Of a DNA stretch of 64,000 nt, positions 17,605-27,164 are shown one piece after another. The stretch is from contig NZ_BNAG01000004.1 of assembly GCF_014653175.1 (NCBI RefSeq), positions 124,001 through 188,000 of the forward strand, written 5' to 3'. The notes under the pieces are model-generated. The model worked only from the letters and a program-made list of their open reading frames with translations, ran no database searches and was not told the origin of the DNA. The position numbers and the translations under genes were made by a program. Every line of letters starts with the position of its first letter. Within the stretch, counting starts at the first letter, position 1. The DNA is from Roseivirga thermotolerans (GTDB lineage Bacteria > Bacteroidota > Bacteroidia > Cytophagales > Cyclobacteriaceae).

Positions 17605-17710
17605 ATGATGAAGTTGCTAAGCAGCTTCTTGTTGGTATGTGAAGTTGATGGTTAATAATCTATTTGGTTGAGGTGAACCCTGAAGAATACGTCTTCGGGG
17701 TTCTTTTTTT
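17605..17710 (+). ncRNA. Candidate small RNA (or leader peptide) upstream of kdn, plus strand
   Basis: The 454-base gap between kdnA and the SGNH gene has no plus-strand gene, yet contains a strong plus-strand intrinsic terminator (17675-17710). Upstream of it lie a 7-bp stem-loop GAAGTTG/CAGCTTC (17610-17628) and a sequence resembling a sigma-54 site, TTGGCAG...TTGT (17582-17596). A transcript of about 100 nt starting near 17605 would carry both hairpins. An alternative is a 16-codon hydrophobic mini-ORF beginning ATGATGAAGTTG at 17605 and ending at the TAA near 17655. Expression is not shown by sequence; this is inference from the orphan terminator. Confidence 0.35.
17675..17710 (+). terminator. 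Strong plus-strand terminator with no upstream gene
   Basis: GAACCCTGAAGA (17675-17686) pairs with TCTTCGGGGTTC (17692-17703) with one G-T pair, a five-base loop, then seven Ts. The nearest plus-strand gene upstream is at 138-1367, so it must serve an unannotated transcript. Confidence 0.8.
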
Positions 17711-17728
17711 GCCCTTTTCTCAAGGCAT

Positions 17729-17804
17729 AAAAAAACTGTCTTAAAAGATTGCTCTCCATTCTCATTGGTTGTGAATAGGAGAAAGCAAGGACTTTTAAGA
17801 CAGT
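17729..17804 (-). terminator. Long-stem terminator after the SGNH gene
   Basis: ACTGTCTTAAAAG (17735-17747) is inverted perfectly as CTTTTAAGACAGT (17792-17804), and the 44-base interior continues as an imperfect stem (TGCTCTCC/GGAGAAAGCA). On the minus strand the hairpin ends in seven Ts (17729-17735). It lies 25 bases past the SGNH-lipoprotein stop. Its stem word CTGTCTYAAAR recurs in the terminator-like arms at 51071 and 51555. Confidence 0.75.
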
Positions 17805-17828
17805 CTTTACGTTTCTTTTAGCTATGAC

Positions 17829-19505
17829 CTATAAATCGGTGGCCACAATACCTCTCAGGGCTATCACATTTACATGAGGTATGTTAGCGCCTCGGGTCGT
17901 GTTCAGTGCATCGATAATTAGGTTGGCAATTATGGCATTACCTCTTGGGTTCGGGTGTACACCATCAGTAGAGAATACTCCATTGGGTGCAAAGTCAGGT
18001 CTTAGGTTATGACCATCCACCTCTAGTCCCAGCTGGCCATCGGCTTGCGCTGCCGCTGCCTCACCCATAGCCTCTAAAGCCTGATTGGTTCCCTGGCTTG
18101 GGTCTATTAGGAAGCGAGCTGCGGCCGGGCTAAGACCGAATAAATCGGCAAAAGCCGGCTGCACATCTACAAGCGTAATTGAGCCGTTAGACTGAGCGTT
18201 GATACCGGCAACCACGCCTGCTATAATGGCATTGAATTGCGCTCTGGTACCCACTACTGTTTGTACTTCTGAGGCCGAAAGAATCAGATTGTCTGCCGCA
18301 GGAACAGTAATACCCACAAGTGCTTGCGCATTGCCTCCCACTGCAGTTCCCAACACACTGGCTGAAGCCAATGTCGGAAGATCGTTAGCCGTGGCCGGGC
18401 GAGATTGTCCATAAGGAGCCAGTGCCTGTCTTTCGGCAGGGGTAATAAGTTGTAAGGCCAAAAGGATATCGAATTCACCGCCCGGACGATCGAAGTCTAC
18501 CAGGGCATCATCTTTAATCAGTATAGGGTTTGCTCCCAGTGCGTAGCTTACCTTTCTTCGGTCGGCTTCCTGCTGTGAAACATTCACAAGAGGAGATTGC
18601 TGCGACACTTGTACAAGGCCATCCAAGGCTCTGTTAAGTCCAGAAAAAGCCGCATTGAGCTGAGCCACTACATTCGCATCAGTCATTGGAATGGCGTTGT
18701 AAGGAACGGCTCTAAAGTAGGGGAGAAGCACGTATGGAGGTAGGGTAAGCACTACACCTTCAGCACCAGACTGAACCAAAGCACCCAATGACTGTGAGAG
18801 GGCATCTTGAAAATCCTGTGCGCTGGTAATGAGCGATTCGTTGCTACCACCACCAATGGCATACTGTAGTATATCGTTGCTACCGAGCCAGTAAGTAAAG
18901 AAAGTTGGTGAAGTAGCCAGAGCATCGCCCAATACTGTGCTGGTACCCGGGGCAGAGGCAAACCGGGCATAGTAAGGGTTATTGGCCAGGCTTGGGCTCA
19001 ATACCTCGGTAATTCTCATGCCCGGCACTCCAAAGTTGTTCAATTCTGCTTTGTTGCCACCGTATGCAGTAGGCAGTTCTCCGGGAGTGGGAACCGGTTT
19101 TGCCAGTGCCAGACTAAGCAGGAATCTTCCTTGATCATCACTAGTTCCCGGCTGACCGTCAGGTCCCGGGCCGCTATATCCATTTACAGAGTTAATATCC
19201 GGTTGGTTAAAGCTTCCTCCACCAACTCCGGAAATTTGAAACTGTGCGGCCAGGAGGGCAGGGATCGAATGGTTTTGCCCATCGGTATAGAGGGCACCAT
19301 CCATTACTCCTGCAGCCAGTGAATTACCAATGGCCACATATTGAGAGAAGTCTAAAACTCCTGGATCACCGCTAGGGGCTTCAGGTAGCGGGTTGTCTTT
19401 AAGTTGTTGCTCGAGTATGGCATCTTCTTCATCACATGAGAAGGTGACAAAGGCCAGGGGCAACATGGCTAATAAATATATTTTTAGTCGTTTCATTTTC
19501 ATCAT
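17829..19505 (-). CDS. SGNH/GDSL hydrolase lipoprotein
   Basis: A 558-residue lipoprotein: signal peptide with lipobox ending at Cys24 (AFVTFSC), a short acidic linker, then an SGNH hydrolase. The nucleophile block is YVAIGNSLAAG (Ser62), the Gly/Asn blocks are visible (FTYWLGSNDIL), and the C-terminal FSTDGVHPNPRG gives the catalytic Asp and His. The domain is long for GDSL enzymes, with large insertions. It probably acts on acyl esters at the outer membrane. The TonB receptor gene ends two bases before its ATG, so receptor and hydrolase are expressed together; an ester substrate taken up by the receptor is the simple reading. Confidence 0.85.
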   Translation of the reverse strand: MMKMKRLKIYLLAMLPLAFVTFSCDEEDAILEQQLKDNPLPEAPSGDPGVLDFSQYVAIGNSLAAGVMDGALYTDGQNHSIPALLAAQFQISGVGGGSFNQPDINSVNGYSGPGPDGQPGTSDDQGRFLLSLALAKPVPTPGELPTAYGGNKAELNNFGVPGMRITEVLSPSLANNPYYARFASAPGTSTVLGDALATSPTFFTYWLGSNDILQYAIGGGSNESLITSAQDFQDALSQSLGALVQSGAEGVVLTLPPYVLLPYFRAVPYNAIPMTDANVVAQLNAAFSGLNRALDGLVQVSQQSPLVNVSQQEADRRKVSYALGANPILIKDDALVDFDRPGGEFDILLALQLITPAERQALAPYGQSRPATANDLPTLASASVLGTAVGGNAQALVGITVPAADNLILSASEVQTVVGTRAQFNAIIAGVVAGINAQSNGSITLVDVQPAFADLFGLSPAAARFLIDPSQGTNQALEAMGEAAAAQADGQLGLEVDGHNLRPDFAPNGVFSTDGVHPNPRGNAIIANLIIDALNTTRGANIPHVNVIALRGIVATDL

Positions 19506-19507
19506 GA

Positions 19508-22324
19508 TTATTTGAAGAATTCGTCAAAAGTAAACTGGATGTAGTAGATGCTACCAATTGTGGGGTTACCAAACGAAGTGGTGTATCGTTCGTTCAGAAT
19601 GTTGCTGGCCCCCAGCTTAAAGGTAGATTTCCATTCCGGAATTTTGTAAGACACCTGGGCATCTAGAGTGCCAAAATCAGGAATTATACCCACACCAAAC
19701 GAAGACTCCCACAAGAAGGCTTGCTGCCACCTGTAGTTTATTTGGAAACCAAGCTTGTCGGTCACTTTTCGATTACCCACTTTCAGGTTGTATCTGTATT
19801 TGGGTGTATTATAGGCTGCTCTAAAGCCCTGAGCCAACAGGTCGGCTTGCGAAATAAGTTCGTTGAAAGCCACGTTACCACCAATGAAGTAACCACCGTT
19901 GAGGGTATAGTCTACCTGCAATGCCCAGCCCTGAGACTCTACATTACCATCGGCATTTATGTCGAAACCGAAACGTTGAGTACGTACACTTCCGTCTATA
20001 ATCTGCTGTCTCACGGCATCACTATCGTTTACTTTGGCTCCAGTTAACCCATTTGGAATAGCTTGTGTAAAGTCGATTTCAGCTATGAAATCAGAATAAC
20101 GACTGTAATAGTAATAAGCATCAATGAGCAGGCGCCCGTCCATGAAAAGGCCTTTATAGCCTACTTCGAACGTGTTTACTTTTTCTGTTTTAAATTCATC
20201 GTCTACTCTCGACTCGAGTTCGAAGTCGGCTGTATTGCCGGTTGCTCTGGCTCTTTGCACACTTTCTGTAGTGTAGGTATTCTGAGGAGAGAAGTTATAG
20301 CGGTTTACAAGCAGGCTGTTGCTACCTACAAGTCTTCTGGTTACCACATCCAGATCAATGAATTGATCTTGAGTGGTAGGAATTCGGAAACCTCTTTGGA
20401 AAGAACCTCTAAAGTTGTGGTTACCAGATACTGTACCTACAGCGGAAATTCTTGGAGAAAGCTGGCCTTCGAAGTTTTCGTTCTTATCGTATCTCAAAGA
20501 ACCCTGAAGTTTCAGGTTGTCATCCATAAAGCTTTTAGATACCTGGGTATATGCTCCCCATTCGTTATAGCTTATTTCTTCTCCGTTGTTGTCCAAAGCA
20601 AAGAGAGTACCTTCTGAGTTAAGGCTGTATCTTCTCCAGTTGGCTCCAACCACTACATCGGCCCAGTCGATACGCTCACCTAAATCCCAGCTTCCTTCCA
20701 CATGCCATAAGCCTGACTTATCGAGGAATTTGGCACCGCCATCGGCTATTGAGCGAGCTCTTAGGGCAGTGGCCAGATTGTCGAACTGAGCCGAACCGGG
20801 TTGTGGCTGGGCAGCATCGGCTGCCTGACGACCAGCGGCATGAGCGGTTTCTATATCGGCTCCCTGCAAACGAGCTCCACCAAAAGCAGTAAGGTATGGC
20901 TCAAGGTAAGTGGCCTGGTTGATTAGAGAAGCAAGCGTGTTGGCTGCGTAGCTGTCTCCTGAGTTTTCTTGTGTGGTATAAGCCCTGGCATAGAATTCAG
21001 AGCCTTTCAGTTCTACTTTGGCTGTAGAAATAGTGAAGTCGTCTAAAACGAAACGGTCGTTGGCAGTGTAAACTGTGCTTCCTGCACCGTAGTTGAATTG
21101 TCCGAATAGTTCAAGTTTATCGTTGAGGCGATAGTGTAGGGCACCACCTAGTTTAATGCTTTCGGTGGTGTTGTCTACAAACGAGTTTTCGGTAAAACCG
21201 GTAGGCGTAAAATATCCATCAATATTATCAGGAAACAGGGTTCTGATGCCCGGTAGGGTAGTGTTTCCTCCGGCAATGGCAATGTCGGCAATTTGGCCTA
21301 CGGTAATTCCAAAGTCTCCATATACGTTCACACCATCATAAAAACGGTTATTTCCTCTCTGCTCGGCTCCTCGCTCTACTACTCCGGCAGTGGCAAGTCC
21401 CTGGTCTCTGGTGTCGTGTCCTACAAAGTCTCTGGCGGTGAGATAAGAACCGGTTACTTTAAAAGCCAGGCGGTTGTTGAAGGCTTTTGCCCAACGGAAG
21501 CCATAATCCTGATAAAGTTCTTGTTGCTGATTGGTGTCGCTGTATTCTACATTGTTTAACCCGGTTTTTACATAGGCACTAAAGCCCTGATAATCAAAAG
21601 GGTTTTTAGAGTTGAGCAACAATATACCATTGATGGCATTGGGGCCATATAGCGCAGATGCAGCACCGGGTATCAATTCGGCAGACTCAAGGTCTAAATC
21701 GTTGATTCCTACAATGTTACCTACGGCAAAGTTTAGACCAGGAGCCTGGTTGTCAATTCCATCTATCAGTTGAACGAAGCGGGTGTTACCGTTGGCTCCG
21801 AATCCTCTGGCGTTGATGGATTTGAAGGTTAAACTTTGCGTACTGAAATCAATACCTTTCAAGTTGGCCAGACCCTCGTAAAAAGATGGGGCGGCCGTTG
21901 TCTGAATATCCAGAATGTCGAGTTTTTCGATGGATACGGGAGAGGTAAGTATATTTTCTTCTATCCTGGAGGCCGAAACTACTACTTCCTGCCCGAAGAT
22001 TACCTGCTCTACCATGCGTATCTCCAAACCTGTGACGTTGGATTGTGTGATTTCTAATTCCTGAGGTGTGTAGCCTACATAGGAAAAGATAAGTGTTATT
22101 GGTGCTGCCTGATTGACAGTAAGGTTAAAATCACCTTGTGCATTGGTAATTGTACCAACCACCCGGTCTTTGACCCGTATGTTCACCCCGGGAAGAGTTT
22201 GCCCGTTGGCATCGTCTATTACCCGGCCGGAAATTCTGACTTGATCCTGCGCTACTGCCGTAATCGTTTGCATGATAAGCAGGACCGGTATCAGGCCTTT
22301 AAAAATTTTCTTCAAATTCTTCAT
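19508..22324 (-). CDS. TonB-dependent receptor with carboxypeptidase-like N-terminal domain
   Basis: An outer-membrane receptor of 938 residues. After the signal peptide (MKNLKKIFKGLIPVLLIMQTITAVAQ, shortened to 20: ends AVAQ) comes a carboxypeptidase-regulatory-like/CarboxypepD domain (ISGRVIDDANGQTLPGVNIRVK, with GTITNAQGDF), a plug domain (LDILDIQTT... FKSINARGFGA...RFVQLIDGID... IPGAASALYGPNAINGI), then the 22-strand barrel ending in QFTFDEFFK. The frame opens 11 codons earlier; the ATG at 22324 gives the proper signal peptide. No SusD-like partner is present, so it is not a Sus-type glycan receptor; its partner is the SGNH lipoprotein. Confidence 0.9.
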   Translation of the reverse strand: MKNLKKIFKGLIPVLLIMQTITAVAQDQVRISGRVIDDANGQTLPGVNIRVKDRVVGTITNAQGDFNLTVNQAAPITLIFSYVGYTPQELEITQSNVTGLEIRMVEQVIFGQEVVVSASRIEENILTSPVSIEKLDILDIQTTAAPSFYEGLANLKGIDFSTQSLTFKSINARGFGANGNTRFVQLIDGIDNQAPGLNFAVGNIVGINDLDLESAELIPGAASALYGPNAINGILLLNSKNPFDYQGFSAYVKTGLNNVEYSDTNQQQELYQDYGFRWAKAFNNRLAFKVTGSYLTARDFVGHDTRDQGLATAGVVERGAEQRGNNRFYDGVNVYGDFGITVGQIADIAIAGGNTTLPGIRTLFPDNIDGYFTPTGFTENSFVDNTTESIKLGGALHYRLNDKLELFGQFNYGAGSTVYTANDRFVLDDFTISTAKVELKGSEFYARAYTTQENSGDSYAANTLASLINQATYLEPYLTAFGGARLQGADIETAHAAGRQAADAAQPQPGSAQFDNLATALRARSIADGGAKFLDKSGLWHVEGSWDLGERIDWADVVVGANWRRYSLNSEGTLFALDNNGEEISYNEWGAYTQVSKSFMDDNLKLQGSLRYDKNENFEGQLSPRISAVGTVSGNHNFRGSFQRGFRIPTTQDQFIDLDVVTRRLVGSNSLLVNRYNFSPQNTYTTESVQRARATGNTADFELESRVDDEFKTEKVNTFEVGYKGLFMDGRLLIDAYYYYSRYSDFIAEIDFTQAIPNGLTGAKVNDSDAVRQQIIDGSVRTQRFGFDINADGNVESQGWALQVDYTLNGGYFIGGNVAFNELISQADLLAQGFRAAYNTPKYRYNLKVGNRKVTDKLGFQINYRWQQAFLWESSFGVGIIPDFGTLDAQVSYKIPEWKSTFKLGASNILNERYTTSFGNPTIGSIYYIQFTFDEFFK

Positions 22325-22503
22325 ATTCAGGTTTTTGAAACAAATAAAGTTTGGCAAGACCTATGGAGTTGAGATATAAACCATAGGCATCAATCCAAAA
22401 ATACAATGTTTTTGATCTTTAAAAAGCCAATGCATCAAATTTATTCGTCATGCATAACAATATGAGTATTGGCTGTTTCTGCGAATTTTTGACTTCTAAG
22501 AAA

Positions 22504-22851
22504 TTATTGTTGTCCGTTTTGACCCAATTCTTCCTCCAGATGTTTTACCAGTTTGTCGCAGAGCCTGTTCATGGCGGTAGACATGAATTCATCGCCCGTA
22601 GAGTTGAGTATGCTTTGCGCCAATCCGCCCAAGCAGTCTACGTAAAACCTTTTCATTTCATCTACCGGCATTTCTTTGTTCCACAGGTCTATGCGCAGGG
22701 TGCTCATGGTATTGTGGTCCCAAATGGCGAGATTAAATGCTTTGGTTTCTTCCTCACCGGGTATGTCTTTGTCGGTGGCGTCCCAGGTAATGGTTTCAGG
22801 AATTGAGTCTTTGTCTAGTTTTATTCTGAGTTTGATTTCTGATTCTTTCAT
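22504..22851 (-). CDS. gldC: Gliding motility protein GldC
   Basis: A 115-residue soluble protein matching the GldC family: an opening strand with KLRIKLDKDSIPETITWDA, then TKAFNLAIWDHNTMSTLRIDLWNKEMPVDEMKRFYVD, and a C-terminal helix TAMNRLCDKLVKHLEEELG. GldC is required for gliding in Flavobacterium-type bacteria, often with gldB; its precise job is unclear. No other gld gene lies in the window. Its presence supports a gliding Bacteroidota host with a type IX secretion system elsewhere in the genome. Confidence 0.85.
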   Translation of the reverse strand: MKESEIKLRIKLDKDSIPETITWDATDKDIPGEEETKAFNLAIWDHNTMSTLRIDLWNKEMPVDEMKRFYVDCLGGLAQSILNSTGDEFMSTAMNRLCDKLVKHLEEELGQNGQQ

Positions 22852-22866
22852 AGTAGCGTTTCTGTA

Positions 22867-23529
22867 TTAGTTTAGTTTCATTTCAGGAATTTCTCCTTCT
22901 ATTATTAATCGGCCACTGGTGGCTTCTTTAATTTCTTCTACACTCACACCGGGGGCTCTTTCCAGGAGTTTAAATCCACCTTCAGGAAGTACATCCAGTA
23001 CCGCTAAATCGGTGACTATCTTTTTTACACAGCGAATACCGGTAATGGGTAGTGTGCATTCTTTCAGAAGCTTGGATTCGCCCGATCGGCTGCGGTGTTG
23101 CATAGCCACAATAATGTTTTCGGCAGAAGCCACCAGATCCATGGCTCCCCCCATACCTTTCACCATTTTACCCGGGATTTTCCAGTTGGCTATGTCTCCG
23201 TTTTCAGATACTTCCATGGCACCCAGTATGGTAAGATCTACGTGCCCGCCACGAATCATGGCGAAGCTTTCGGCTGAGCTGAACAGGGAGGAGCCGGGTA
23301 GGGTGGTTACGGTCTGCTTGCCGGCATTAATAAGGTCGGCATCAACTTCCTCTTCTTCCGGAAAAGGGCCAATGCCTAGTAAACCGTTTTCTGATTGAAG
23401 CACTACATTGATGTGTTCGGGAATAAAATTGGCCACTAAGGTGGGAATGCCTATTCCTAAATTAATGTAGGTTCCGTCTTGAACTTCTTGCGCTATGCGT
23501 TTTGCTATTCCTATTTTGTCTAGAGGCAT
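22867..23529 (-). CDS. scoB: 3-oxoacid CoA-transferase subunit B
   Basis: A 220-residue family I CoA-transferase beta subunit. It has [16 protein letters not shown] at the start, [13 protein letters not shown], the active-site [12 protein letters not shown] (the Glu forms the CoA thioester) and [14 protein letters not shown]. The enzyme moves CoA between succinyl-CoA and acetoacetate or another oxoacid. The frame extends 40 codons upstream to 23649, but the family start is the ATG at 23529. The matching A subunit is 291 bases upstream on the same strand, an unusually wide gap for the pair. Confidence 0.93.
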   Translation of the reverse strand: MPLDKIGIAKRIAQEVQDGTYINLGIGIPTLVANFIPEHINVVLQSENGLLGIGPFPEEEEVDADLINAGKQTVTTLPGSSLFSSAESFAMIRGGHVDLTILGAMEVSENGDIANWKIPGKMVKGMGGAMDLVASAENIIVAMQHRSRSGESKLLKECTLPITGIRCVKKIVTDLAVLDVLPEGGFKLLERAPGVSVEEIKEATSGRLIIEGEIPEMKLN

Positions 23530-23820
23530 GTTTTGAAAATTTGAAGATGTGTCAATTTGATGATTTGCTGAGTATGATGACAGTTGAAAGCACTTCTGAA
23601 AAGTGTACTGAACCTTGGTGCCCGTTCCGAAAATTGGAACTACTAACACCGTTGCTTTTTGGGCTTCCAGTTAAGAAAACCTGCCTGCTTTTGTTATTGA
23701 GAGGTTCTGCTGACCTCCTGATTTTATAAAGCGTAAGGGGTGCTTTTAGGTTTTCTGTAGCTGTTTGCATCTGTGCTTGTTTAGTGCATCGTATGATTCT
23801 CGGGGTATTCAATCATCAAA

Positions 23821-24519
23821 TCATTTGATTTTTGTGGTTCTCTGTTCAATTCGTTTCTCATAATTAACTCCCTGAAAGATTCGCTGAACGAAAATACCCG
23901 GGGTATGGATGTGGTTGGGGTCTAGTTCTCCAACCTCAACGAGCTCTTCTACTTCGGCAATGGTAATTTTGCCGGCCGTGGCCATCATGGGGTTAAAGTT
24001 TCTGGCTGTTCCTTTAAAGATCAGATTGCCAGCCTTGTCGCCTTTCCATGCTTTCACAATTGCGAAATCGGCTTGCAGCCACGATTCGAGCAGGTACATC
24101 TTTCCGTTGAATTCTCTTACCTCTTTGCCTTCGGCCACCTCGGTGCCAAAGCCTGCCGGAGTATAAAAGGCCGGTATGCCCGCTCCACCGGCTCGTATTC
24201 GTTCGGCCAATGTACCCTGAGGAATAAGGTCTACCTCCAGCTCACCGGAGAGTAACTGTCGCTCAAACTCTGCGTTTTCTCCCACATAGGAGGAGATCAT
24301 TTTTTTTACCTGTCGGGTCTTGAGCATGAGCCCGATACCGAAATCATCGACCCCGGCATTGTTAGATATACAGGTGAGTCCTTTTACTCCCTTTTTTACC
24401 AATGCAGCAATGCAGTTTTCCGGAATACCACACAGGCCAAAGCCTCCGAGCATGAGTGTGGCATTGTCTGGAATGTCGGCAATGGCTTCATCGGCATTGT
24501 TGACAACCTTGTTGATCAT
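23821..24519 (-). CDS. scoA: 3-oxoacid CoA-transferase subunit A
   Basis: A 232-residue family I CoA-transferase alpha subunit: [34 protein letters not shown], an [26 protein letters not shown] stretch and a [14 protein letters not shown] segment. It pairs with the subunit at 22867-23529 to make the active heteromer for acetoacetate or oxoacid activation. It begins 10 bases after the ribF stop; whether they are co-transcribed is unclear. Confidence 0.93.
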   Translation of the reverse strand: MINKVVNNADEAIADIPDNATLMLGGFGLCGIPENCIAALVKKGVKGLTCISNNAGVDDFGIGLMLKTRQVKKMISSYVGENAEFERQLLSGELEVDLIPQGTLAERIRAGGAGIPAFYTPAGFGTEVAEGKEVREFNGKMYLLESWLQADFAIVKAWKGDKAGNLIFKGTARNFNPMMATAGKITIAEVEELVEVGELDPNHIHTPGIFVQRIFQGVNYEKRIEQRTTKIK

Positions 24520-24529
24520 AGTGATGAGT

Positions 24530-25462
24530 TTATAGTTTACTTAGGCGCTGGCTCACTGCCTCTTTATCGGTTTTTAGCTGTGCTTTGAGTGCATCGAGCG
24601 AGCTGAACTTAATTTCCTTCCGAATCAAATCTACAAATTCAATGGCAATCTCGCTTTCATAGATGTCCTCATCGAAGTCAAAAATGTTTACTTCAATGGT
24701 TTTATGGTCTCCGCCAATGGTGGGGCGTTGCCCGATGTTGAGCATGCCATTGTATTTTTGGTATTCGATGCATACGCGCACGGCATATATTCCATCGGCC
24801 GGAACTAGCTTATAGTTTTCTTTTACCTGAATGTTGGCAGTAGGATACCCCAACGAGCGGCCTATTTTGTTGCCGTGCACCACCCGACCAGATAGCGTAT
24901 AGGTTCGGCCCAAAAGGTTGGTGGCCAGGTGTACATCGCCTACTTCCAGAGCCCTGCGTATTTTGGTGGAGCTTATTCCAATTTCGTCTATGTCTTGTCG
25001 GGGTATTTCTTCTACCTCAAAGTCATACTTAGGGGCGAACCGGTGTAGCTCTTCCAGGCCTCCACTGCGGTCTTTCCCAAAGCGATGGTCATAGCCGATT
25101 ATTATTTTTTTTGTGCCTATTCGTTCATGGAGTATCACCCGAACGTATTCTTCCGGACTCATTTGAGAGAACTCCTGAGTGAAAGGTATTTTTATCAGGT
25201 GGTCTACCCCGTGCTGTTCGAGCAGATTGGCTTTTTCTGGAAAAGTAGAAAGCAATTGCAATGAATGATCCCAAGGTTTTAAGACTAACCTTGGGTGTGG
25301 CCAATAGGTAATGAGCACGGTTTCTCCGTTGAGCCGGTTGGCCTCCTCTCTTAATCGTGCGAGTATTTTTTGATGACCCAGGTGTACACCATCGAATGTG
25401 CCTGCTGTTACTACAGCATTCTTGATTTCCTCAATGGCTTCTGTACCCAGATGAATTTTCAT
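24530..25462 (-). CDS. ribF: Bifunctional riboflavin kinase / FAD synthetase
   Basis: RibF, 310 residues, turns riboflavin into FMN and FAD in the cytoplasm. The N-terminal adenylyltransferase has [20 protein letters not shown] and [10 protein letters not shown]; the C-terminal flavokinase has [18 protein letters not shown] and the [10 protein letters not shown] segment. Its ATG overlaps the truB stop by four bases (ATGA), a pairing conserved in many bacteria. Last gene of the ftsX-DUF3098-uppP-truB-ribF run. Confidence 0.96.
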   Translation of the reverse strand: MKIHLGTEAIEEIKNAVVTAGTFDGVHLGHQKILARLREEANRLNGETVLITYWPHPRLVLKPWDHSLQLLSTFPEKANLLEQHGVDHLIKIPFTQEFSQMSPEEYVRVILHERIGTKKIIIGYDHRFGKDRSGGLEELHRFAPKYDFEVEEIPRQDIDEIGISSTKIRRALEVGDVHLATNLLGRTYTLSGRVVHGNKIGRSLGYPTANIQVKENYKLVPADGIYAVRVCIEYQKYNGMLNIGQRPTIGGDHKTIEVNIFDFDEDIYESEIAIEFVDLIRKEIKFSSLDALKAQLKTDKEAVSQRLSKL

Positions 25463-26160
25463 GTGAGTTGTTTTAAATAATCAACCAGTTGGTCGAGTTG
25501 ATGAGCATTTTCTACGCTAAACTGACCTATTCGCGTTCTTCTTAGGCTACTAAGGTGAGCGCCTACACCCAGGGCCTCTCCAAAGTCGTTGGCAAGGCTT
25601 CTTATATAGGTGCCTTTGGAGCATACTACTCTAAACTCTACCGTTGGCAAATCTACTTTGGTGAGCTCAAATTCGGAAATGACAACCTGCCTGGATTTGA
25701 GTTGAATATCTTCTCCTTTGCGAGCCAACTCATACACTCTTTTACCATCTACCTTAATGGCCGAATGAATAGGGGGTACCTGATTGATGGTGCCAAGAAA
25801 CCGGTCTCTTGCACTCTCCAGATCCGTAATAGTGAGGTGTGAGGTTTGAACGGCCGCAGATGGTTCGCTTTCCAGATCGTAAGTAGGAGTGGTTTGTCCG
25901 AGCGTAAATGTGCCGGTGTATTCTTTTTCCTGCCCCATGAACTGCTCAATTTGCTTGGTCTTTTTGCCGGTGCAAATAATGAGAAGTCCGGTGGCCAGTG
26001 GGTCTAATGTTCCGGCATGCCCCACTTTTTTAATTCGGATGTTGTTTCTCACTTTTTTCACCACATCGAACGAAGTCCATTCCAGTGGTTTATCGATAAG
26101 CAGGATCTGTCCGGCCAGAAAGTTTTCCTGTTTGGAGAGTTCCGGATCTAAATTGAGCAT
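25459..26160 (-). CDS. truB: tRNA pseudouridine(55) synthase TruB
   Basis: TruB, 233 residues, makes the universal pseudouridine 55 in the T-loop of tRNAs. Motifs: KPLEWTSFDVVKKVRN, KVGHAGTLDPLATGLL with the catalytic Asp, KEYTGTFTLGQTTPTYD and CSKGTYIRSL. A little shorter than E. coli TruB, without the C-terminal PUA part, as usual in Bacteroidota. Its ATG shares a base with the uppP stop (TAATG). Confidence 0.96.
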   Translation of the reverse strand: MLNLDPELSKQENFLAGQILLIDKPLEWTSFDVVKKVRNNIRIKKVGHAGTLDPLATGLLIICTGKKTKQIEQFMGQEKEYTGTFTLGQTTPTYDLESEPSAAVQTSHLTITDLESARDRFLGTINQVPPIHSAIKVDGKRVYELARKGEDIQLKSRQVVISEFELTKVDLPTVEFRVVCSKGTYIRSLANDFGEALGVGAHLSSLRRTRIGQFSVENAHQLDQLVDYLKQLT

Positions 26161-26951
26161 TAAATAAGGGAATAAACAATGGCAACTAGCCCTACCAAAA
26201 CACAGTAGTAGCTGAAATACTTAAGTTGGCTGCGCTTAACCAGGGCAATCATCCACTGGCAGGCAACAAGACCTGACACAAAAGCGGCCACAAAACCTAT
26301 CATTAGAAGCGAGGTATTTGTTTCGCTGGCACCCAAATCGCCACTTATAATGTCTTTGGCCATTTTGCCTAAAATAAGCGGCACTACCATGAGAAAGGAG
26401 AACCGAGCGGCTTTTTGCCTGTCTACTCCCAGAATAACGGAGGTAGAAATGGTGGCTCCGGAGCGCGAAATGCCCGGTAATATGGCAATGGCCTGAGCCA
26501 TACCAATGATAAATGCATTTTTATACGATACCGGATTGAGCGTATTTCTGGCTTTATCGGCCAAAAAGAGCAGGGCTGCTGTTATCAATAGCATGCAGCC
26601 TACGAGAAGAATTTGCCCACCAAAGAATTGCTCAATATGGTCTTCGAACAGCACGCCCACCAAGGCAGCCGGAACCATTGAGAGTACAATCTTTACTGAG
26701 AACCGAAATTCTTCATTGTTGCGAAAGCGAAGCAAACCGGTGACTATTTCGGCTATGTCTTTTCTGAAAATAACCATGGTACTAAGGGCAGTGGCGGCAT
26801 GTAGAACCACGGTCATCATCAGGCTTTCCTCAGGTAGGCTATTGTCTCCAAAAAGGGCTTTTGTAAGCTCCAGATGACCACTACTACTTACCGGCAAAAA
26901 TTCTGTAAGCCCCTGAACGATGCCCAGAATAACGGCTTCGAACCAAGACAT
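26160..26951 (-). CDS. uppP: Undecaprenyl-diphosphatase
   Basis: UppP/BacA, 263 residues, an integral membrane phosphatase that recycles the C55 lipid carrier for peptidoglycan and O-antigen synthesis. Diagnostic motifs are LTEFLPVSSSGHLEL and PGISRSGATISTSVILG, with about eight membrane segments. Its stop overlaps the truB start and its ATG overlaps the DUF3098 stop (TAATG both), so translation is probably coupled along the operon. Confidence 0.96.
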   Translation of the reverse strand: MSWFEAVILGIVQGLTEFLPVSSSGHLELTKALFGDNSLPEESLMMTVVLHAATALSTMVIFRKDIAEIVTGLLRFRNNEEFRFSVKIVLSMVPAALVGVLFEDHIEQFFGGQILLVGCMLLITAALLFLADKARNTLNPVSYKNAFIIGMAQAIAILPGISRSGATISTSVILGVDRQKAARFSFLMVVPLILGKMAKDIISGDLGASETNTSLLMIGFVAAFVSGLVACQWMIALVKRSQLKYFSYYCVLVGLVAIVYSLI

Positions 26952-27163
26952 TATTTCGATTTTTTGAAAATGGCGAAGAATTCAATGATGAAACCGGCTA
27001 CTATAATAATGGGCCCCAGAGTTAGACCAAGGAAGCCCTGACCATGCGGTTCTTTATCGAGCGACATAATGATGAAGCCCAGTAACAGTGTGCCCAGACC
27101 TATGAGCATCCATTTATAATTTTCTTTGCTAAATGCGAATTGACTTTTTTTCTTATCAGACAT
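26951..27163 (-). CDS. DUF3098 small membrane protein
   Basis: A 70-residue Bacteroidota-specific protein with two membrane helices (YKWMLIGLGTLLLGFIIMSL and GLTLGPIIIVAGFIIEFFAIF, each shown here as pattern) and basic ends. It fits family DUF3098, usually found between ftsX and uppP, as here. A cell-envelope or division helper is likely from context only. Confidence 0.85.
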   Translation of the reverse strand: MSDKKKSQFAFSKENYKWMLIGLGTLLLGFIIMSLDKEPHGQGFLGLTLGPIIIVAGFIIEFFAIFKKSK

Positions 27164-27164
27164 A

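Noticed and set aside
23530-23649. Forty-codon extension of the CoA-transferase B subunit
   Set aside because: The sequence is not family-like and lies in degenerate spacer DNA; the ATG at 23529 is the usual start.
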